Below, piece by piece: positions 24,406 to 33,541 of a stretch of 64,000 bases of DNA. The DNA comes from Mariprofundus sp. (GTDB taxonomy: Bacteria; Pseudomonadota; Zetaproteobacteria; Mariprofundales; Mariprofundaceae). Numbering within the stretch: position 1 is the first letter of the stretch; each line of letters begins with the position of its first letter. The notes below the pieces were generated by a model, which ran no database searches, had not been told where the DNA came from, and saw only the letters and a list, made by a program, of their open reading frames with translations. Both the position numbers and the translations under genes were made by a program. The DNA lies in the NCBI GenBank assembly GCA_021772775.1, contig JAJFLH010000006.1, positions 124,001 through 188,000 of the forward strand, given 5' to 3'.

Positions 24406-25449
24406 TTAGCGTTTCTTTTTAATTTCAGTAATCAGTTGACCACAAGCAGCTGAAATATCTCGCCCCTTCGATTTTCGTATAATGGCAATCAATTTTGCTT
24501 CGACCAGTACGGCCTGGAATGCACTTACCGTCGCATCATCTGGGCGCTTAAATGATGCCCCCTGATATGGGTTGAAAGGCAGTAGATTAATGGTGCAATG
24601 CATGCCTTCGAGCAATGCAGATAAACGGTGGGCATCCTCGAGGCTGTCATTGATGCCTGCCAGCATGACATATTCAATTAATACACGTTTACTTCCACGC
24701 TGTTGAATATACTCACGAACGGCCTGTATTAATGCGGCAATGGGGTATTTGCGATTGATTGGAATAATCCGGTCACGTACCTCATCGGTGGTGGCATTGA
24801 GTGAAATAGCCAGATTACAGGGGAACTTGTCTTCCAGCATGCGGTAAATTGCAGGTACCATGCCTGAAGTGGATAGGGTGACGCGGTTGGGCGAAAAAGC
24901 CATGCCTTTGGGATCTGTAATAATGTTTAAAAACTGTGCGACCGCCTGGTAATTGTGTAGCGGTTCACCCATTCCCATCAAGACGATATTACTCACCTTT
25001 TGACCACTAATGCGTTGGCCGGCCATCACTTCAGCCACCATTTCAGCTGCACTGAGATTGCGGGTTAAGCCAGCGGTTGCGGTGAGGCAGAATGTACAAC
25101 CAACGGCGCAGCCTACCTGAGTTGAAATACACTGCGTTAAACGCTTGGCTCCCTCAATAAGCACTGTCTCCACAGCTTTGCCATCAGGCATCTGCAATAC
25201 CAGTTTGCGGGTACCATCTGCAGCCAGCTGTTCAGCACTGCATGTCGGTTCAAACATACTGATGTGTTTAGCCAGATAGCTATGCAGTGTCTTGGGGATA
25301 GTGCTGATACTACTAAGGTCGGAATTGTAGCGTCGAAATACAGAGGCTACGATATGATCAGCATGTACCGGTTTGACACCTGCATCATAGCAGAGTTCAA
25401 CCAGATCACTGTGCGTCATGCCAATTAGCGGCGTTTTTGTAGAGTTCAT
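24406..25449 (-). CDS. rlmN: Dual-specificity 23S rRNA/tRNA adenine C2-methyltransferase
   Basis: A 347-residue radical SAM enzyme that methylates A2503 in 23S rRNA and A37 in some tRNAs. The cluster motif is CAVGCTFC after TQVGC, with LVIEGAKRL-type and MGMGEPLHNY segments typical of RlmN. The N-terminal region has the HhH-like domain, and SAACGQL near the end carries the methyl-carrying Cys. It is separated from the ferredoxin gene by a terminator, so it has its own promoter. Confidence 0.96.
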   Translation of the reverse strand: MNSTKTPLIGMTHSDLVELCYDAGVKPVHADHIVASVFRRYNSDLSSISTIPKTLHSYLAKHISMFEPTCSAEQLAADGTRKLVLQMPDGKAVETVLIEGAKRLTQCISTQVGCAVGCTFCLTATAGLTRNLSAAEMVAEVMAGQRISGQKVSNIVLMGMGEPLHNYQAVAQFLNIITDPKGMAFSPNRVTLSTSGMVPAIYRMLEDKFPCNLAISLNATTDEVRDRIIPINRKYPIAALIQAVREYIQQRGSKRVLIEYVMLAGINDSLEDAHRLSALLEGMHCTINLLPFNPYQGASFKRPDDATVSAFQAVLVEAKLIAIIRKSKGRDISAACGQLITEIKKKR

Positions 25450-25462
25450 GGTCGAGGTAAAT

Positions 25463-25500
25463 TAAAAAAGCGCATGTGCAGATACCCACACATGCGCTTT
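25463..25500 (-). terminator. Rho-independent terminator after the ferredoxin gene
   Basis: On the minus strand, AAAGCGCATGTGTG and CACATGCGCTTT pair over 12 bp and are followed by TTTTTT. It lies between the ferredoxin stop and the rlmN start. Confidence 0.88.
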
Positions 25501-25525
25501 CAAGATAAATCCTGTTGGTTGCTTA

Positions 25526-25870
25526 TTACAGGCCGTATTTGGCTTTGTTTGCCGCGACTTCTTCTGCTGATGGCGGCGTGTGATCGTGTACTTCAGCCAA
25601 ATCAAAGGCTTCACGTTTGCTATCGCAAGCTTCATTTAATTCGATGTCGGATTCGAATACTTCAGGCACGTCCTCTTCAGGATAAATAGCTTCCCAGGGG
25701 CATTCCGGCTCACATACCGCACAATCAATGCACTCTTCAGGTGAGATATAGAGCATATTGGGTGTCTCATCCGAGATCTCTTTGGGCTGATAGAAACAGT
25801 CTACCGGACATACAGCAACACAAGCGCTATCGACACAATCTTTACATAACTGGGTAACAACAAAAGCCAT
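25526..25870 (-). CDS. fdxA: 7Fe-type ferredoxin (3Fe-4S/4Fe-4S)
   Basis: A 114-residue soluble ferredoxin. The N-terminal cluster region is [19 protein letters not shown] and the second is [12 protein letters not shown], giving the CxxxxxxxC-CP plus CxxCxxCxxxCP layout of FdxA proteins that hold one 3Fe-4S and one 4Fe-4S cluster. The acidic C-terminus ([21 protein letters not shown]) is also typical. It is divergent from xerD and ends at a strong terminator, so it is a single-gene unit. Electron partners are not evident here. Confidence 0.94.
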   Translation of the reverse strand: MAFVVTQLCKDCVDSACVAVCPVDCFYQPKEISDETPNMLYISPEECIDCAVCEPECPWEAIYPEEDVPEVFESDIELNEACDSKREAFDLAEVHDHTPPSAEEVAANKAKYGL

Positions 25871-25959
25871 GAGTTATTCCTCACTTCATTAATGAATTAA
25901 AATCGGCCTGCAAGCTAGCAAGGCCCTAGCGTGATTGCCACTACGGTTGTAGGCGCGCT

Positions 25960-25989
25960 GTGACAATGGGACTAGGGTATTACTATAAT
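25960..25989 (+). promoter_or_regulatory. Candidate promoter of xerD
   Basis: GTGACA (25960-25965) and a consensus TATAAT (25984-25989) are separated by 18 nt. The start codon of xerD is 20 nt downstream. Predicted from sequence only. Confidence 0.5.
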
Positions 25990-26008
25990 TTCTATAGTAT
26001 TTCCGATA

Positions 26009-26905
26009 ATGACTCACGAACAATCCAATGAAGAGATGATTACTGGCCTGTTGCAGCGCATGGCGATGTTGCGTGGCTGGTCTCACAATACGACTGAATC
26101 ATATCGGACAGATCTGCTGCATGCTGATCTGTTTATGCACAGTCAGAAAACCGATTTGATGCAGGCGGATCAGGCTGCTGTATTGAAATATCTGGCATCA
26201 TTACGACAGGATGGTTTGAAGGAGAGTACCATTCAGCGCCGTCGCAGTGCGCTTTCGACCTGGTACAGTTATCTGCAGGATCAGGATCTGCGTGAAGATC
26301 ATCCTGCTCGTCATCTGCCGAAGCTGCAAAAAAGCAGGCCGCTTCCCAAGCTTCTTAGTGAACGCGATGTCGAAGCGCTGCTTGATGCTCCAGATACTGC
26401 GACGCCGACCGGTGTGCGTGACCGTTGCATGTTGGAAATACTCTATGCCACCGGGCTGCGCGTGACTGAGTTGGTGAGTTTAAGCCTGGCGAATATCGAT
26501 ATGGCGGCTGGGCTGGTGCGCGTGATTGGTAAAGGTGATAAAGAGCGATTGGTGCCCTTTGGTGAAGAGGCGGAACAGTGGTTGCAGCAGTGGTTATTGC
26601 TTCGCCCAACGAAGCATGCGACATCTTTTCTATTTGCCGGTCGCAGTGGAAAAGCTATGACACGCCAAAATTTCTGGTTACGTATCAAGCAGTATGCAGA
26701 GGCTGCTGAGGTCTATCCTTTACCTTCACCACATACTTTACGGCATGCATTTGCGACACATTTGCTCAATCACGGAGCTGATTTACGAGCTGTGCAAATG
26801 TTGCTTGGGCATGCGAATATCACTACGACTGAGATTTATACGCATGTTGCGCGTGCACGTTTGCATGATCTGGTCAATCAAGCGCACCCCCTAGGCAGCA
26901 GATAA
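26009..26905 (+). CDS. xerD: Tyrosine recombinase XerD
   Basis: A 298-residue partner of XerC in dimer resolution, controlled by FtsK in this family. Residues 10-100 form the N-domain and the catalytic part follows. Visible catalytic residues: Arg in ATGLRVTELV, Lys in IGKGDKERLVP, His-x-x-Arg in PHTLRHAFATH, His and Tyr in LLGHANITTTEIYTHV. It is a standard length. It stands alone, divergent from the ferredoxin gene. XerD rather than XerC is assigned from overall similarity and from xerC being linked to DUF484. Confidence 0.9.
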   Translation: MTHEQSNEEMITGLLQRMAMLRGWSHNTTESYRTDLLHADLFMHSQKTDLMQADQAAVLKYLASLRQDGLKESTIQRRRSALSTWYSYLQDQDLREDHPARHLPKLQKSRPLPKLLSERDVEALLDAPDTATPTGVRDRCMLEILYATGLRVTELVSLSLANIDMAAGLVRVIGKGDKERLVPFGEEAEQWLQQWLLLRPTKHATSFLFAGRSGKAMTRQNFWLRIKQYAEAAEVYPLPSPHTLRHAFATHLLNHGADLRAVQMLLGHANITTTEIYTHVARARLHDLVNQAHPLGSR

Positions 26906-27034
26906 ACATACAGATCAGATAATCACAGAAGCATTTTGGATACACATTTGTTAGTTTGCGCCGGAACTCAGCTAGCAATGAATACATTTTCCGCTTGAAT
27001 CTCCTTATCTTGCGGATATTTGGAGTAAAAAACC

Positions 27035-28207
27035 ATGGTAGATCAGAAAGATGCACATAAAATATCTTGTTATTCAGAAGGCTTGGCAGGGATTCCCGTC
27101 GCCGAGTCCGCCGTCTCCTCGGTTGATGGTCAGCGCGGTTATCTGGAATATCGCGGCATTGATATTGAGCAGCTGGCTGAAAACTCCTCATTTGAAGAGA
27201 CATCATGGTTATTATTGTACGGTGAGTTGCCTACGGTAGATGAATTGGCCACGTTCAAGGATGAGTTATGCCATCACCGCCGTATCAAGTTTCGTCTGCG
27301 GGATATGATGAAATGTTTTCCCGAATCAGCCCATCCGATGGATTCATTGCAGGCAACGGTTGCTGCACTCGGTATGTTTTATCCCTTCCCTAAATCTTGG
27401 GAGGGTAAATTGGATCCCAAAAACGTACACCAGGTATTTGTGAATATGCTTGCAAAAGTGCCTACACTCGTTGCTGCCCACGCACGTATGCGCCATGGTG
27501 ATGACCCGATTGCTCCGCGTGACGATCTTACTCATGCCGCCAACTTCTATTATATGCTAACTGGTAATGAACCGGATGAACTGGTGACACGAATCATGGA
27601 TGTGGCATTGATTGTACATGCGGAACACACCATGAATGCCAGTACCTTCTCTACTTTGGTGGTCTCCTCCAGCCATGCCGATCCTTATACCTCAATTAGT
27701 GCGGGTATTGGCTCTCTGTCCGGCCCTTTGCATGGTGGTGCCAATGAAGATGTACTGAATATGCTTGATGAGATCAGTTCTGTTGATGAAGTTGAAGGCT
27801 ATTTGAAGGGTAAGCTGGACAGAAAAGAGAAGATTTCCGGGCTTGGTCATCGTGTTTATAAAACCAAAGATCCACGCGCTACTCTATTGCAAAAGCTCTA
27901 TGAACAGTTGACCGAACAGCTGGGTGCCGACCCAACGTATGAAATTGCCAGCCGGATTGAAGAGCTGTCGCATCACACACTGGGTAAAAGAGGGATTTGC
28001 CCCAATGTCGATTTCTATTCGGGTATTGTTTATCGCAAATTGGGTATTCCAACCGATGTTTTCACACCGATCTTTGCCGTTGCGCGGGTAGCGGGCTGGT
28101 TGGCACATTGGAAAGAGCAGCTTGGTGTTGGTCGTATTTATCGACCTGCGCAGATCTATACGGGCAAAAAGGGCCTCTCTTATGTCCCGATGGATGAACG
28201 TAACTAA
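27035..28207 (+). CDS. gltA: Citrate synthase
   Basis: Condenses oxaloacetate and acetyl-CoA at the entry of the citric acid cycle. The 390-residue protein has the catalytic His in GPLHGGANEDV, the second His in SGLGHRVYKTKDPRA and the Asp in IPTDVFTPIFAVARVAGW. GGAG is 9 nt before the ATG. The length and N-terminus (SAVSSVDGQRGYLEYRGIDIEQLA) fit the shorter citrate/2-methylcitrate synthase group rather than the longer NADH-controlled E. coli form. A 2-methylcitrate role is possible, but no prp genes are nearby. Confidence 0.93.
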   Translation: MVDQKDAHKISCYSEGLAGIPVAESAVSSVDGQRGYLEYRGIDIEQLAENSSFEETSWLLLYGELPTVDELATFKDELCHHRRIKFRLRDMMKCFPESAHPMDSLQATVAALGMFYPFPKSWEGKLDPKNVHQVFVNMLAKVPTLVAAHARMRHGDDPIAPRDDLTHAANFYYMLTGNEPDELVTRIMDVALIVHAEHTMNASTFSTLVVSSSHADPYTSISAGIGSLSGPLHGGANEDVLNMLDEISSVDEVEGYLKGKLDRKEKISGLGHRVYKTKDPRATLLQKLYEQLTEQLGADPTYEIASRIEELSHHTLGKRGICPNVDFYSGIVYRKLGIPTDVFTPIFAVARVAGWLAHWKEQLGVGRIYRPAQIYTGKKGLSYVPMDERN

Positions 28208-28219
28208 CTCCCCATTCAT

Positions 28220-29869
28220 ATGAGTCGCTTATACTTAAGACTTTTCACGTTGCTTGCATTGCCGTTTGTCTTGCTGATGGCTTCAGCATTGGCGCAAGCG
28301 GTGGCACCAGCATCAGGAATGGTGGTATCAGGCCATAAGGATGCGACTCAGGCTGGCATTGATATATTAACCGCTGGTGGTAACGCCTTTGATGCGGCTG
28401 CGGCGACAACGCTGGCTTTGGGTGTGGTTGAGCCGGGTTCATCGGGCCTTGGTGGTGGTGGCTTTTTTCTACTCTATATCGCCAAAGAGAAACGTTATGT
28501 GATGATTGATGCGCGCGAAACATCGCCTCAGCTAGCTGGTCATGGAGAGGTTTATCAAAGTCGTTCCAGTATTAATGGGCCACAGTCTGCCGGTGTACCG
28601 GGTATTGCTGCAGGTGTAGATCATTTGGTCAGCCAATATGGCAAGTTGAAACGTGGCCAGATTACACAAGCGGCCATTGCATTGGCCAACAGTGGATTTG
28701 AAGTCTCACCGCGTCTGCAAGGCATGCTCAACTGGCGTGCTAAAGCTTTCAATGAGACAGCCCGCCGTATCTTTCTCAATACCAGTGTCATTAAACAGCC
28801 CGCTCTGGCTGATACCTTGAGGCGTTTTGCTAAGGCTGGGGCGGAAGAGTTTTATCGTGGTGAAACAGCGGGGCGTTTGGTGGCTGATATGAAACGCGAT
28901 GGCGGGCTGATTCGTGAAGCCGATCTGGCTTCTTACCGGGTTATTGAGCGCGAACCCGTTGTCTTCGATTATCAGGATTTTCATTTTGTTTCGGCTGCTC
29001 TTCCCTCATCGGGTGGATTGACTCTGGCGCACTTGTTTGAACAGTTGAAAGATGATGATCTAAAATCATTGAGTGAAGCGGATCGCACACATCTGCTGAT
29101 TGAATCGATGAAACGCGCTTATCGTGACCGTAACCAACATCTGGGTGATGCCGATTTTGTGCAGATACCGTCAGACTATTTGGATGCTTCACGTTTGCAG
29201 GCTTTGCGTAAAAGTATTGATATGCATCAATCGACTTCATCAACACTGTTGAAAGGTTTAGCTGAACCGGCGGGTAATGGCACTGATACCACTCATTTTT
29301 CTATTATTGATGCAGAAGGTAATATGGTTTCAGCCACCCTGTCGATCAATTACGGCTTTGGTTCAGCTTATGTGTCGCCTTCAACAGGAATATTACTTAA
29401 CGATGAGATGGATGATTTTGCCACTCAAGTTGGCAAAGCCAACGCCTATGGTTTGGTGCAGGGCGCATCCAATGCTGTAGTGCCGGGGAAACGCATGCTC
29501 TCTAGCATGACCCCAAGCTTTGTCATTGGCCCGAACCGTACTCTGATTGTCGGTACGCCCGGCGGCTCGCGTATCATTAGCATGGTGTTATTGGCTTCGG
29601 TGGGTTTTATGCTGGATGAGCAGACTCCGGCTGAGTGGGTGGATGCGCCGCGTTTCCACCACCAGTTTTTACCGGATGTGGTACAGCATGAGCAGGGTGC
29701 TTTTTCACCGGAAGTGGCAAAAGCTTTACAGCAGCGCGGTCATCATCTGAAAGCGATGAACCGTCAATATGGCAATATGCATGCCATTATGTGGCAGCGG
29801 GAAACGGGCGAACTCACCGGTATTGCCGATCATCGCGGTGAGGGTGTGGCGGTTTCAGTTACGAGATAG
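28220..29869 (+). CDS. ggt: Periplasmic gamma-glutamyltransferase
   Basis: A 549-residue precursor of an exported enzyme that cleaves and transfers gamma-glutamyl groups, mainly from glutathione. It has a signal peptide (FTLLALPFVLLMASALAQA). The large-subunit part begins with GMVVSGHKDATQAGIDILTAGGNAFDAAAATTLALGVVEPGSSGLGGGGFFLL. The self-cleavage site is in GTDTTHFSIID, whose Thr becomes the new N-terminal nucleophile. LNDEMDDF and GKRMLSSMTPSFV follow. It begins 12 nt after the gltA stop, and a mutarotase gene follows. Confidence 0.94.
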   Translation: MSRLYLRLFTLLALPFVLLMASALAQAVAPASGMVVSGHKDATQAGIDILTAGGNAFDAAAATTLALGVVEPGSSGLGGGGFFLLYIAKEKRYVMIDARETSPQLAGHGEVYQSRSSINGPQSAGVPGIAAGVDHLVSQYGKLKRGQITQAAIALANSGFEVSPRLQGMLNWRAKAFNETARRIFLNTSVIKQPALADTLRRFAKAGAEEFYRGETAGRLVADMKRDGGLIREADLASYRVIEREPVVFDYQDFHFVSAALPSSGGLTLAHLFEQLKDDDLKSLSEADRTHLLIESMKRAYRDRNQHLGDADFVQIPSDYLDASRLQALRKSIDMHQSTSSTLLKGLAEPAGNGTDTTHFSIIDAEGNMVSATLSINYGFGSAYVSPSTGILLNDEMDDFATQVGKANAYGLVQGASNAVVPGKRMLSSMTPSFVIGPNRTLIVGTPGGSRIISMVLLASVGFMLDEQTPAEWVDAPRFHHQFLPDVVQHEQGAFSPEVAKALQQRGHHLKAMNRQYGNMHAIMWQRETGELTGIADHRGEGVAVSVTR

Positions 29870-29898
29870 CATTTTTGGGGAAGGGAAGGGGAGTTGAG

Positions 29899-30816
29899 AT
29901 GAATCAGTTAGATCAGTGGAATCATGCATACGGTATTGATGGTCAGGTGAATTTTACGCTGGGCAAAGGGGATATGCCGATTGTCATGATCGACAATGCA
30001 CTGGCTCAGGCATCAATTGCTTTGCAGGGCGCACATGTTCTGGGCTTTCAGGCCAAAGGCGAAGCGCCGCTGATCTGGATGAGTGAAGATGCAGTCTATG
30101 GTCCAGCAAAGTCTCTGCGGGGTGGTATTCCAATCTGTTGGCCATGGTTTGGTCCGCATGCCACGGATGAGAGTATGCCTGCACATGGTTGTGCACGAAC
30201 GAATGACTGGCAACCGATAGCCTCAAAAGCCAATAGTGATGGCAGCATCTTAGTCAGCTTTGAATTGATCGAGTCTGATTGCACAAAAGACCTCTGCGCA
30301 CACCCTTTGAATGTGAAGTTGCATCTGACCGTAGGTACTCATCTCAATCTGGCGCTTGAAACAACAAACCTTGGAGGTTCTTCATTCACCCTTGGTCAGG
30401 CGTTGCACACCTACTTTAATGTTGGGGATGTGAGAGAGACGTCTATTGAAGGCTTTGATGGTAAGGAATACATCGATAAAGTTAAATCCGCTGGAGATTA
30501 TGGCGTGCATAAGGTTCAGCAGGGCGCGATAGAGATCGCAAGCGAAGTGGATCGTATTTACCTCAATACAGCTAAATGCTGTGAAATCATTGATCCGGTA
30601 TTAGAGCGCAAGATTATCATCTCATCTGAAGGCAGTGCCTCCACGGTGGTCTGGAACCCATGGATTGAGATCGCGACTAAAATGGGTGATCTGGGTGCAG
30701 ATGGTTATTTGAATATGCTTTGTGTTGAAAGCACCAACGCTGCAACTGATGTCATCGAACTTGCAACAGGTGCGACACATCGTTTAGTGGCGGATTACTC
30801 CAGCCAAGCGCTGTAG
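29899..30816 (+). CDS. D-hexose-6-phosphate mutarotase (YeaD family)
   Basis: A 305-residue galactose-mutarotase-fold enzyme that interconverts anomers of hexose 6-phosphates. RGGIPICWPWFGPH and the catalytic-His segment PAHGCARTNDW match the YeaD family, and the acid/base Glu lies in LCVESTNAATD. AAGGGGAG lies 4 nt before the ATG at 29899. The ATG at 29875 lies 8 codons upstream and is unlikely. It is convergent with the lipoprotein gene. Confidence 0.93.
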   Translation: MNQLDQWNHAYGIDGQVNFTLGKGDMPIVMIDNALAQASIALQGAHVLGFQAKGEAPLIWMSEDAVYGPAKSLRGGIPICWPWFGPHATDESMPAHGCARTNDWQPIASKANSDGSILVSFELIESDCTKDLCAHPLNVKLHLTVGTHLNLALETTNLGGSSFTLGQALHTYFNVGDVRETSIEGFDGKEYIDKVKSAGDYGVHKVQQGAIEIASEVDRIYLNTAKCCEIIDPVLERKIIISSEGSASTVVWNPWIEIATKMGDLGADGYLNMLCVESTNAATDVIELATGATHRLVADYSSQAL

Positions 30817-30899
30817 TTCAAAAGCAGTAGTTTTGGCTTTGCTTGTTGATCACGGGGTCGACACTTTTAACGATCTAATTTGGCAATCTGCTAGCGGGA

Positions 30900-31916
30900 C
30901 TATTTGGCTTCGTCGATTTTTTCGGTCAGCTGCAGGATAATTTCAGGGCTTGGGTTATTGTCACGAAGGTTCAGGAACACCTTCTCCTGGTGCAGAGCGA
31001 TGCCGGTAAAACGAGCTGTCTTATGAGTGGCAATACGGATGAGTCGATTGCCATTGTAGGCCCACAGCCGGGACGGTTTGTCTCCGTCCGTAATCCATAG
31101 CCATTGCCGCTGCGCATCCCAGGCCAGATCGCCAGGTTGCGTGAGCTGTTCATCGTCGAGGTAGGTGGAGAGACGGGCTTTGTCCCCCTCATCAACGAGT
31201 TGCAGGATACGATGTCGGCCGGGCTCGACCATTAGAATTCGACCATCGGGCAGCGTGGCAACGCTTTGTAGGGGCATAAAACTTTTCGCATTGAGATGTA
31301 CTGCTTCGGCTTCGGCACTTTCCGGGTTGGCGATGGCCAGCCAGCCAAGCTCCTTGTGCAGTACCTGTAGTTTCCGACTAATCAATGCGTAACGGTAGAT
31401 ATGTCCCTGTGCACCACCACTGGTGAGATAGGCGAAACGGCCGTTGGTTGAGAAGTCGAAGCCGCTATGCTCGAATATTCCGGCAGCCTGCAGTGTTACG
31501 ATGGATGGGTGACTGATCGTAAGTTCGGAGCGGTCAATACGCTGATCATCGGGCAGTTTGTCGGGTTCGGAAATACGCCAAATCATACCCTTTTTGAACT
31601 GTTCTCCGATCCAAAGACTTTTGTCGGGAGCCTGTTTTAGCGTATGTGCGTTGTGTAACCCTCGTAGCAGAATCAGTTGGCGTCCGGTGTTGATATTGAT
31701 GGACGCGAGACTTGGAGCGGTGATGCTGGCCGTAGTTTCATAGCTGATATAGAGCCATTTTCCTTCTTTTGAGGCGGTCAACATCTGCGGTTTGGCGTTA
31801 CGCCATGCAGCCAAAGATTTCGAATTCCAGCCGGGGGCAAGCTCGATACCTATGGCGTTGAGGTCACAGCTGGCGGCAACGAGCAGGCAGAGCAGAAGTA
31901 GAATAAGGCGACGCAT
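30900..31916 (-). CDS. Beta-propeller lipoprotein, unknown function
   Basis: A 338-residue protein with a lipoprotein signal (LILLLLCLLVAASC, lipobox Cys near residue 17). The rest alternates short beta-strands with repeated Trp/Gly/Asp segments (KSLWIGEQFKKGMIWRI, PDGRILMVEPGRHRILQLVDEG, QRQWLWITDGDKPSRLWAYNG), suggesting an NHL/SMP-30-like propeller of about six blades. ATG at 31916 is preferred over the TTG just before it. No enzyme residues are evident. It is probably a periplasm-facing binding or scaffold protein. Confidence 0.8.
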   Translation of the reverse strand: MRRLILLLLCLLVAASCDLNAIGIELAPGWNSKSLAAWRNAKPQMLTASKEGKWLYISYETTASITAPSLASININTGRQLILLRGLHNAHTLKQAPDKSLWIGEQFKKGMIWRISEPDKLPDDQRIDRSELTISHPSIVTLQAAGIFEHSGFDFSTNGRFAYLTSGGAQGHIYRYALISRKLQVLHKELGWLAIANPESAEAEAVHLNAKSFMPLQSVATLPDGRILMVEPGRHRILQLVDEGDKARLSTYLDDEQLTQPGDLAWDAQRQWLWITDGDKPSRLWAYNGNRLIRIATHKTARFTGIALHQEKVFLNLRDNNPSPEIILQLTEKIDEAK

Positions 31917-32315
31917 CAATGAAATGTGACCGAGGCAAGACGCCTGTGCAAGAGTATGTCGGTAAGGTACAGGGCAAGCGCATTAAAAAAAGCGGGTTAT
32001 TGTTTTGCAATGCACTTAAAGTTTCATCAACCCGAAAGGTTTCATCGGGCAAGGTGAATGCCTTGGGCAGAGAGAGCCCACAGCGGGGGAAATCCATAGA
32101 TTGAAATTGTATCCTCGATACAACCATTCGGGGATGACGTGTGGAATAGCTGAAAAGATAGTAAAATTCAGGATGTTTTAATGCGATTACCCTCTGCTGG
32201 AAGGTATTATATTTACTCTGAATATTGTTGATAGACAAGCCGGTTTGCTCACTGCGAATTGCCATAGTCCGATAGACTCCTAGGCTACGCGCACTATTCA
32301 GTTCAGGAGTTTTGT
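31917..32315. other. Gap between the lipoprotein gene and nfo
   Basis: About 400 nt between divergent genes. It should hold both promoters, but I see no convincing -35/-10 pair, terminator or repeat. A minus-strand reading frame crosses it and enters both neighbouring genes. It has no ribosome-binding site or recognisable features. Confidence 0.5.
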
Positions 32316-33161
32316 GTGAAATATATTGGAGCCCATACCAGTGCGGCGGGCGGCGTGGAAAATGCGCCACTTAGAGCCAAAGAGATCGGAGCGTCTGCAT
32401 TTGCATTGTTTACCAAGAATCAGCGCCAGTGGGCAGCGAAACCGTTAACCGATCAGAGCATCGCAGCATTCAAAACGAATCTGGAATTTGCCGGTATCAA
32501 ATCTGAACATGTGTTGCCACATGATAGTTATTTGATCAATTTGGGTCATCCTGAAGAGGAGCCGCTTAACAAATCACGCAATGCATTTCTTGATGAGCTG
32601 CAGCGTTGTGAGCAGTTGGGGCTGAAGCTGCTCAACTTTCATCCCGGTTCGCATCTGAAGAAGATTTCTGAAGAAGATAGCCTGGCTCGTGTTGCCGAAT
32701 CGATTAATTGGGCTCTGAACCAGACATCCGATGTGGTTGCGGTGATTGAGAATACAAGTGGGCAAGGGACTAATCTGGGCTATAAATTCGAACATCTGGC
32801 AGCCATTATTGATCAGGTGGAAGATAAGTCCCGCGTAGGTGTATGCCTCGATACCTGCCACACCTTCACGGCCGGATATGATCTACGCACAACAGCTGAT
32901 TGTGAGAAGAGCTTCGGTGAATTTGATTCTATTGTCGGTTTTAAATATTTGCGTGGTATGCATATCAATGGCTCCAAAGCCAAGTTTGCCTCGCGTGTGG
33001 ATCGCCATCACTCTTTAACGCAGGGTGAGATGGGGCTGGATGTGTTTCGCTATATTATGAACAGTGAACATTTCGATGATATTCCGATGGTGCTGGAAAC
33101 CATTGATGAAACCATCTGGCCGGAAGAGATTCAATTGCTCTATTCCTTGATTGAAGCGTAA
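32316..33161 (+). CDS. nfo: Endonuclease IV
   Basis: A 281-residue AP endonuclease of base-excision repair with a TIM barrel and three zinc ions. Family blocks: [81 protein letters not shown], and [17 protein letters not shown] with the last Glu ligand. It starts with GTG. An FmdB-type gene follows 10 nt after its stop. It is slightly shorter than average, but all ligands appear present. Confidence 0.95.
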   Translation: MKYIGAHTSAAGGVENAPLRAKEIGASAFALFTKNQRQWAAKPLTDQSIAAFKTNLEFAGIKSEHVLPHDSYLINLGHPEEEPLNKSRNAFLDELQRCEQLGLKLLNFHPGSHLKKISEEDSLARVAESINWALNQTSDVVAVIENTSGQGTNLGYKFEHLAAIIDQVEDKSRVGVCLDTCHTFTAGYDLRTTADCEKSFGEFDSIVGFKYLRGMHINGSKAKFASRVDRHHSLTQGEMGLDVFRYIMNSEHFDDIPMVLETIDETIWPEEIQLLYSLIEA

Positions 33162-33171
33162 GGAGATCAGA

Positions 33172-33390
33172 ATGCCAATATATGAATTCAGATGTGAAAC
33201 TTGCGAGCACCAGTTTGAATCACTGGTCAGGAAACATGATGAATCCGTCGCTTGTCCGGCCTGTTCGGGTGATCAGTTGAAGAAACTGATTTCTGCCCAT
33301 GCCGTTGGTAGCACTACGGCTGAGACACCATGTGGTAATGCGCCTTGTTCTCCAGCTCCGATGTGTGGCGGTGGTGGCTGCGGCGGTTAA
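33172..33390 (+). CDS. FmdB-type zinc-ribbon protein
   Basis: A 72-residue protein with a single zinc ribbon: CETCEHQFE near residue 8 and CPACSGDQLKKLISA near residue 29. The Gly/Cys-rich tail GNAPCSPAPMCGGGGCGG is characteristic of many family members. AAGGAG is 6 nt before the ATG at 33172, so the longer upstream reading is not used. These proteins are thought to be small regulatory zinc proteins. It probably shares a transcript with nfo. Confidence 0.88.
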   Translation: MPIYEFRCETCEHQFESLVRKHDESVACPACSGDQLKKLISAHAVGSTTAETPCGNAPCSPAPMCGGGGCGG

Positions 33391-33541
33391 TTTTTGAATT
33401 GAATGATTCGGCTGTGGCTGTGATGCAACGCAGTATGGTTTGATGCTAATGCGCATGCGCCCAAATCACCCTTGTTTTTTATCTCACTGGCGCGCTTAAC
33501 ACCCTTGTGTTTTAGCTTATTCTGATCTACCCATACTGCTT

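Noticed and set aside
24253-24453. Plus-strand frame after secB
   Set aside because: It is built mostly on the 20-bp inverted repeat and runs antisense into rlmN; no protein features.
30878-30900. TTGGCA..CTGCTAGCGGGA shared with 36636-36660
   Set aside because: About 18 of 20 bases match, but a few such matches are expected by chance in 64 kb on two strands; not enough for a repeat family.
31864-32370. Minus-strand reading frame of 168 codons across the lipoprotein-nfo gap
   Set aside because: It overlaps coding sequence of both neighbours, has no ribosome-binding site, and its composition (many Pro/Ser/His/Arg, no motif) looks like chance.
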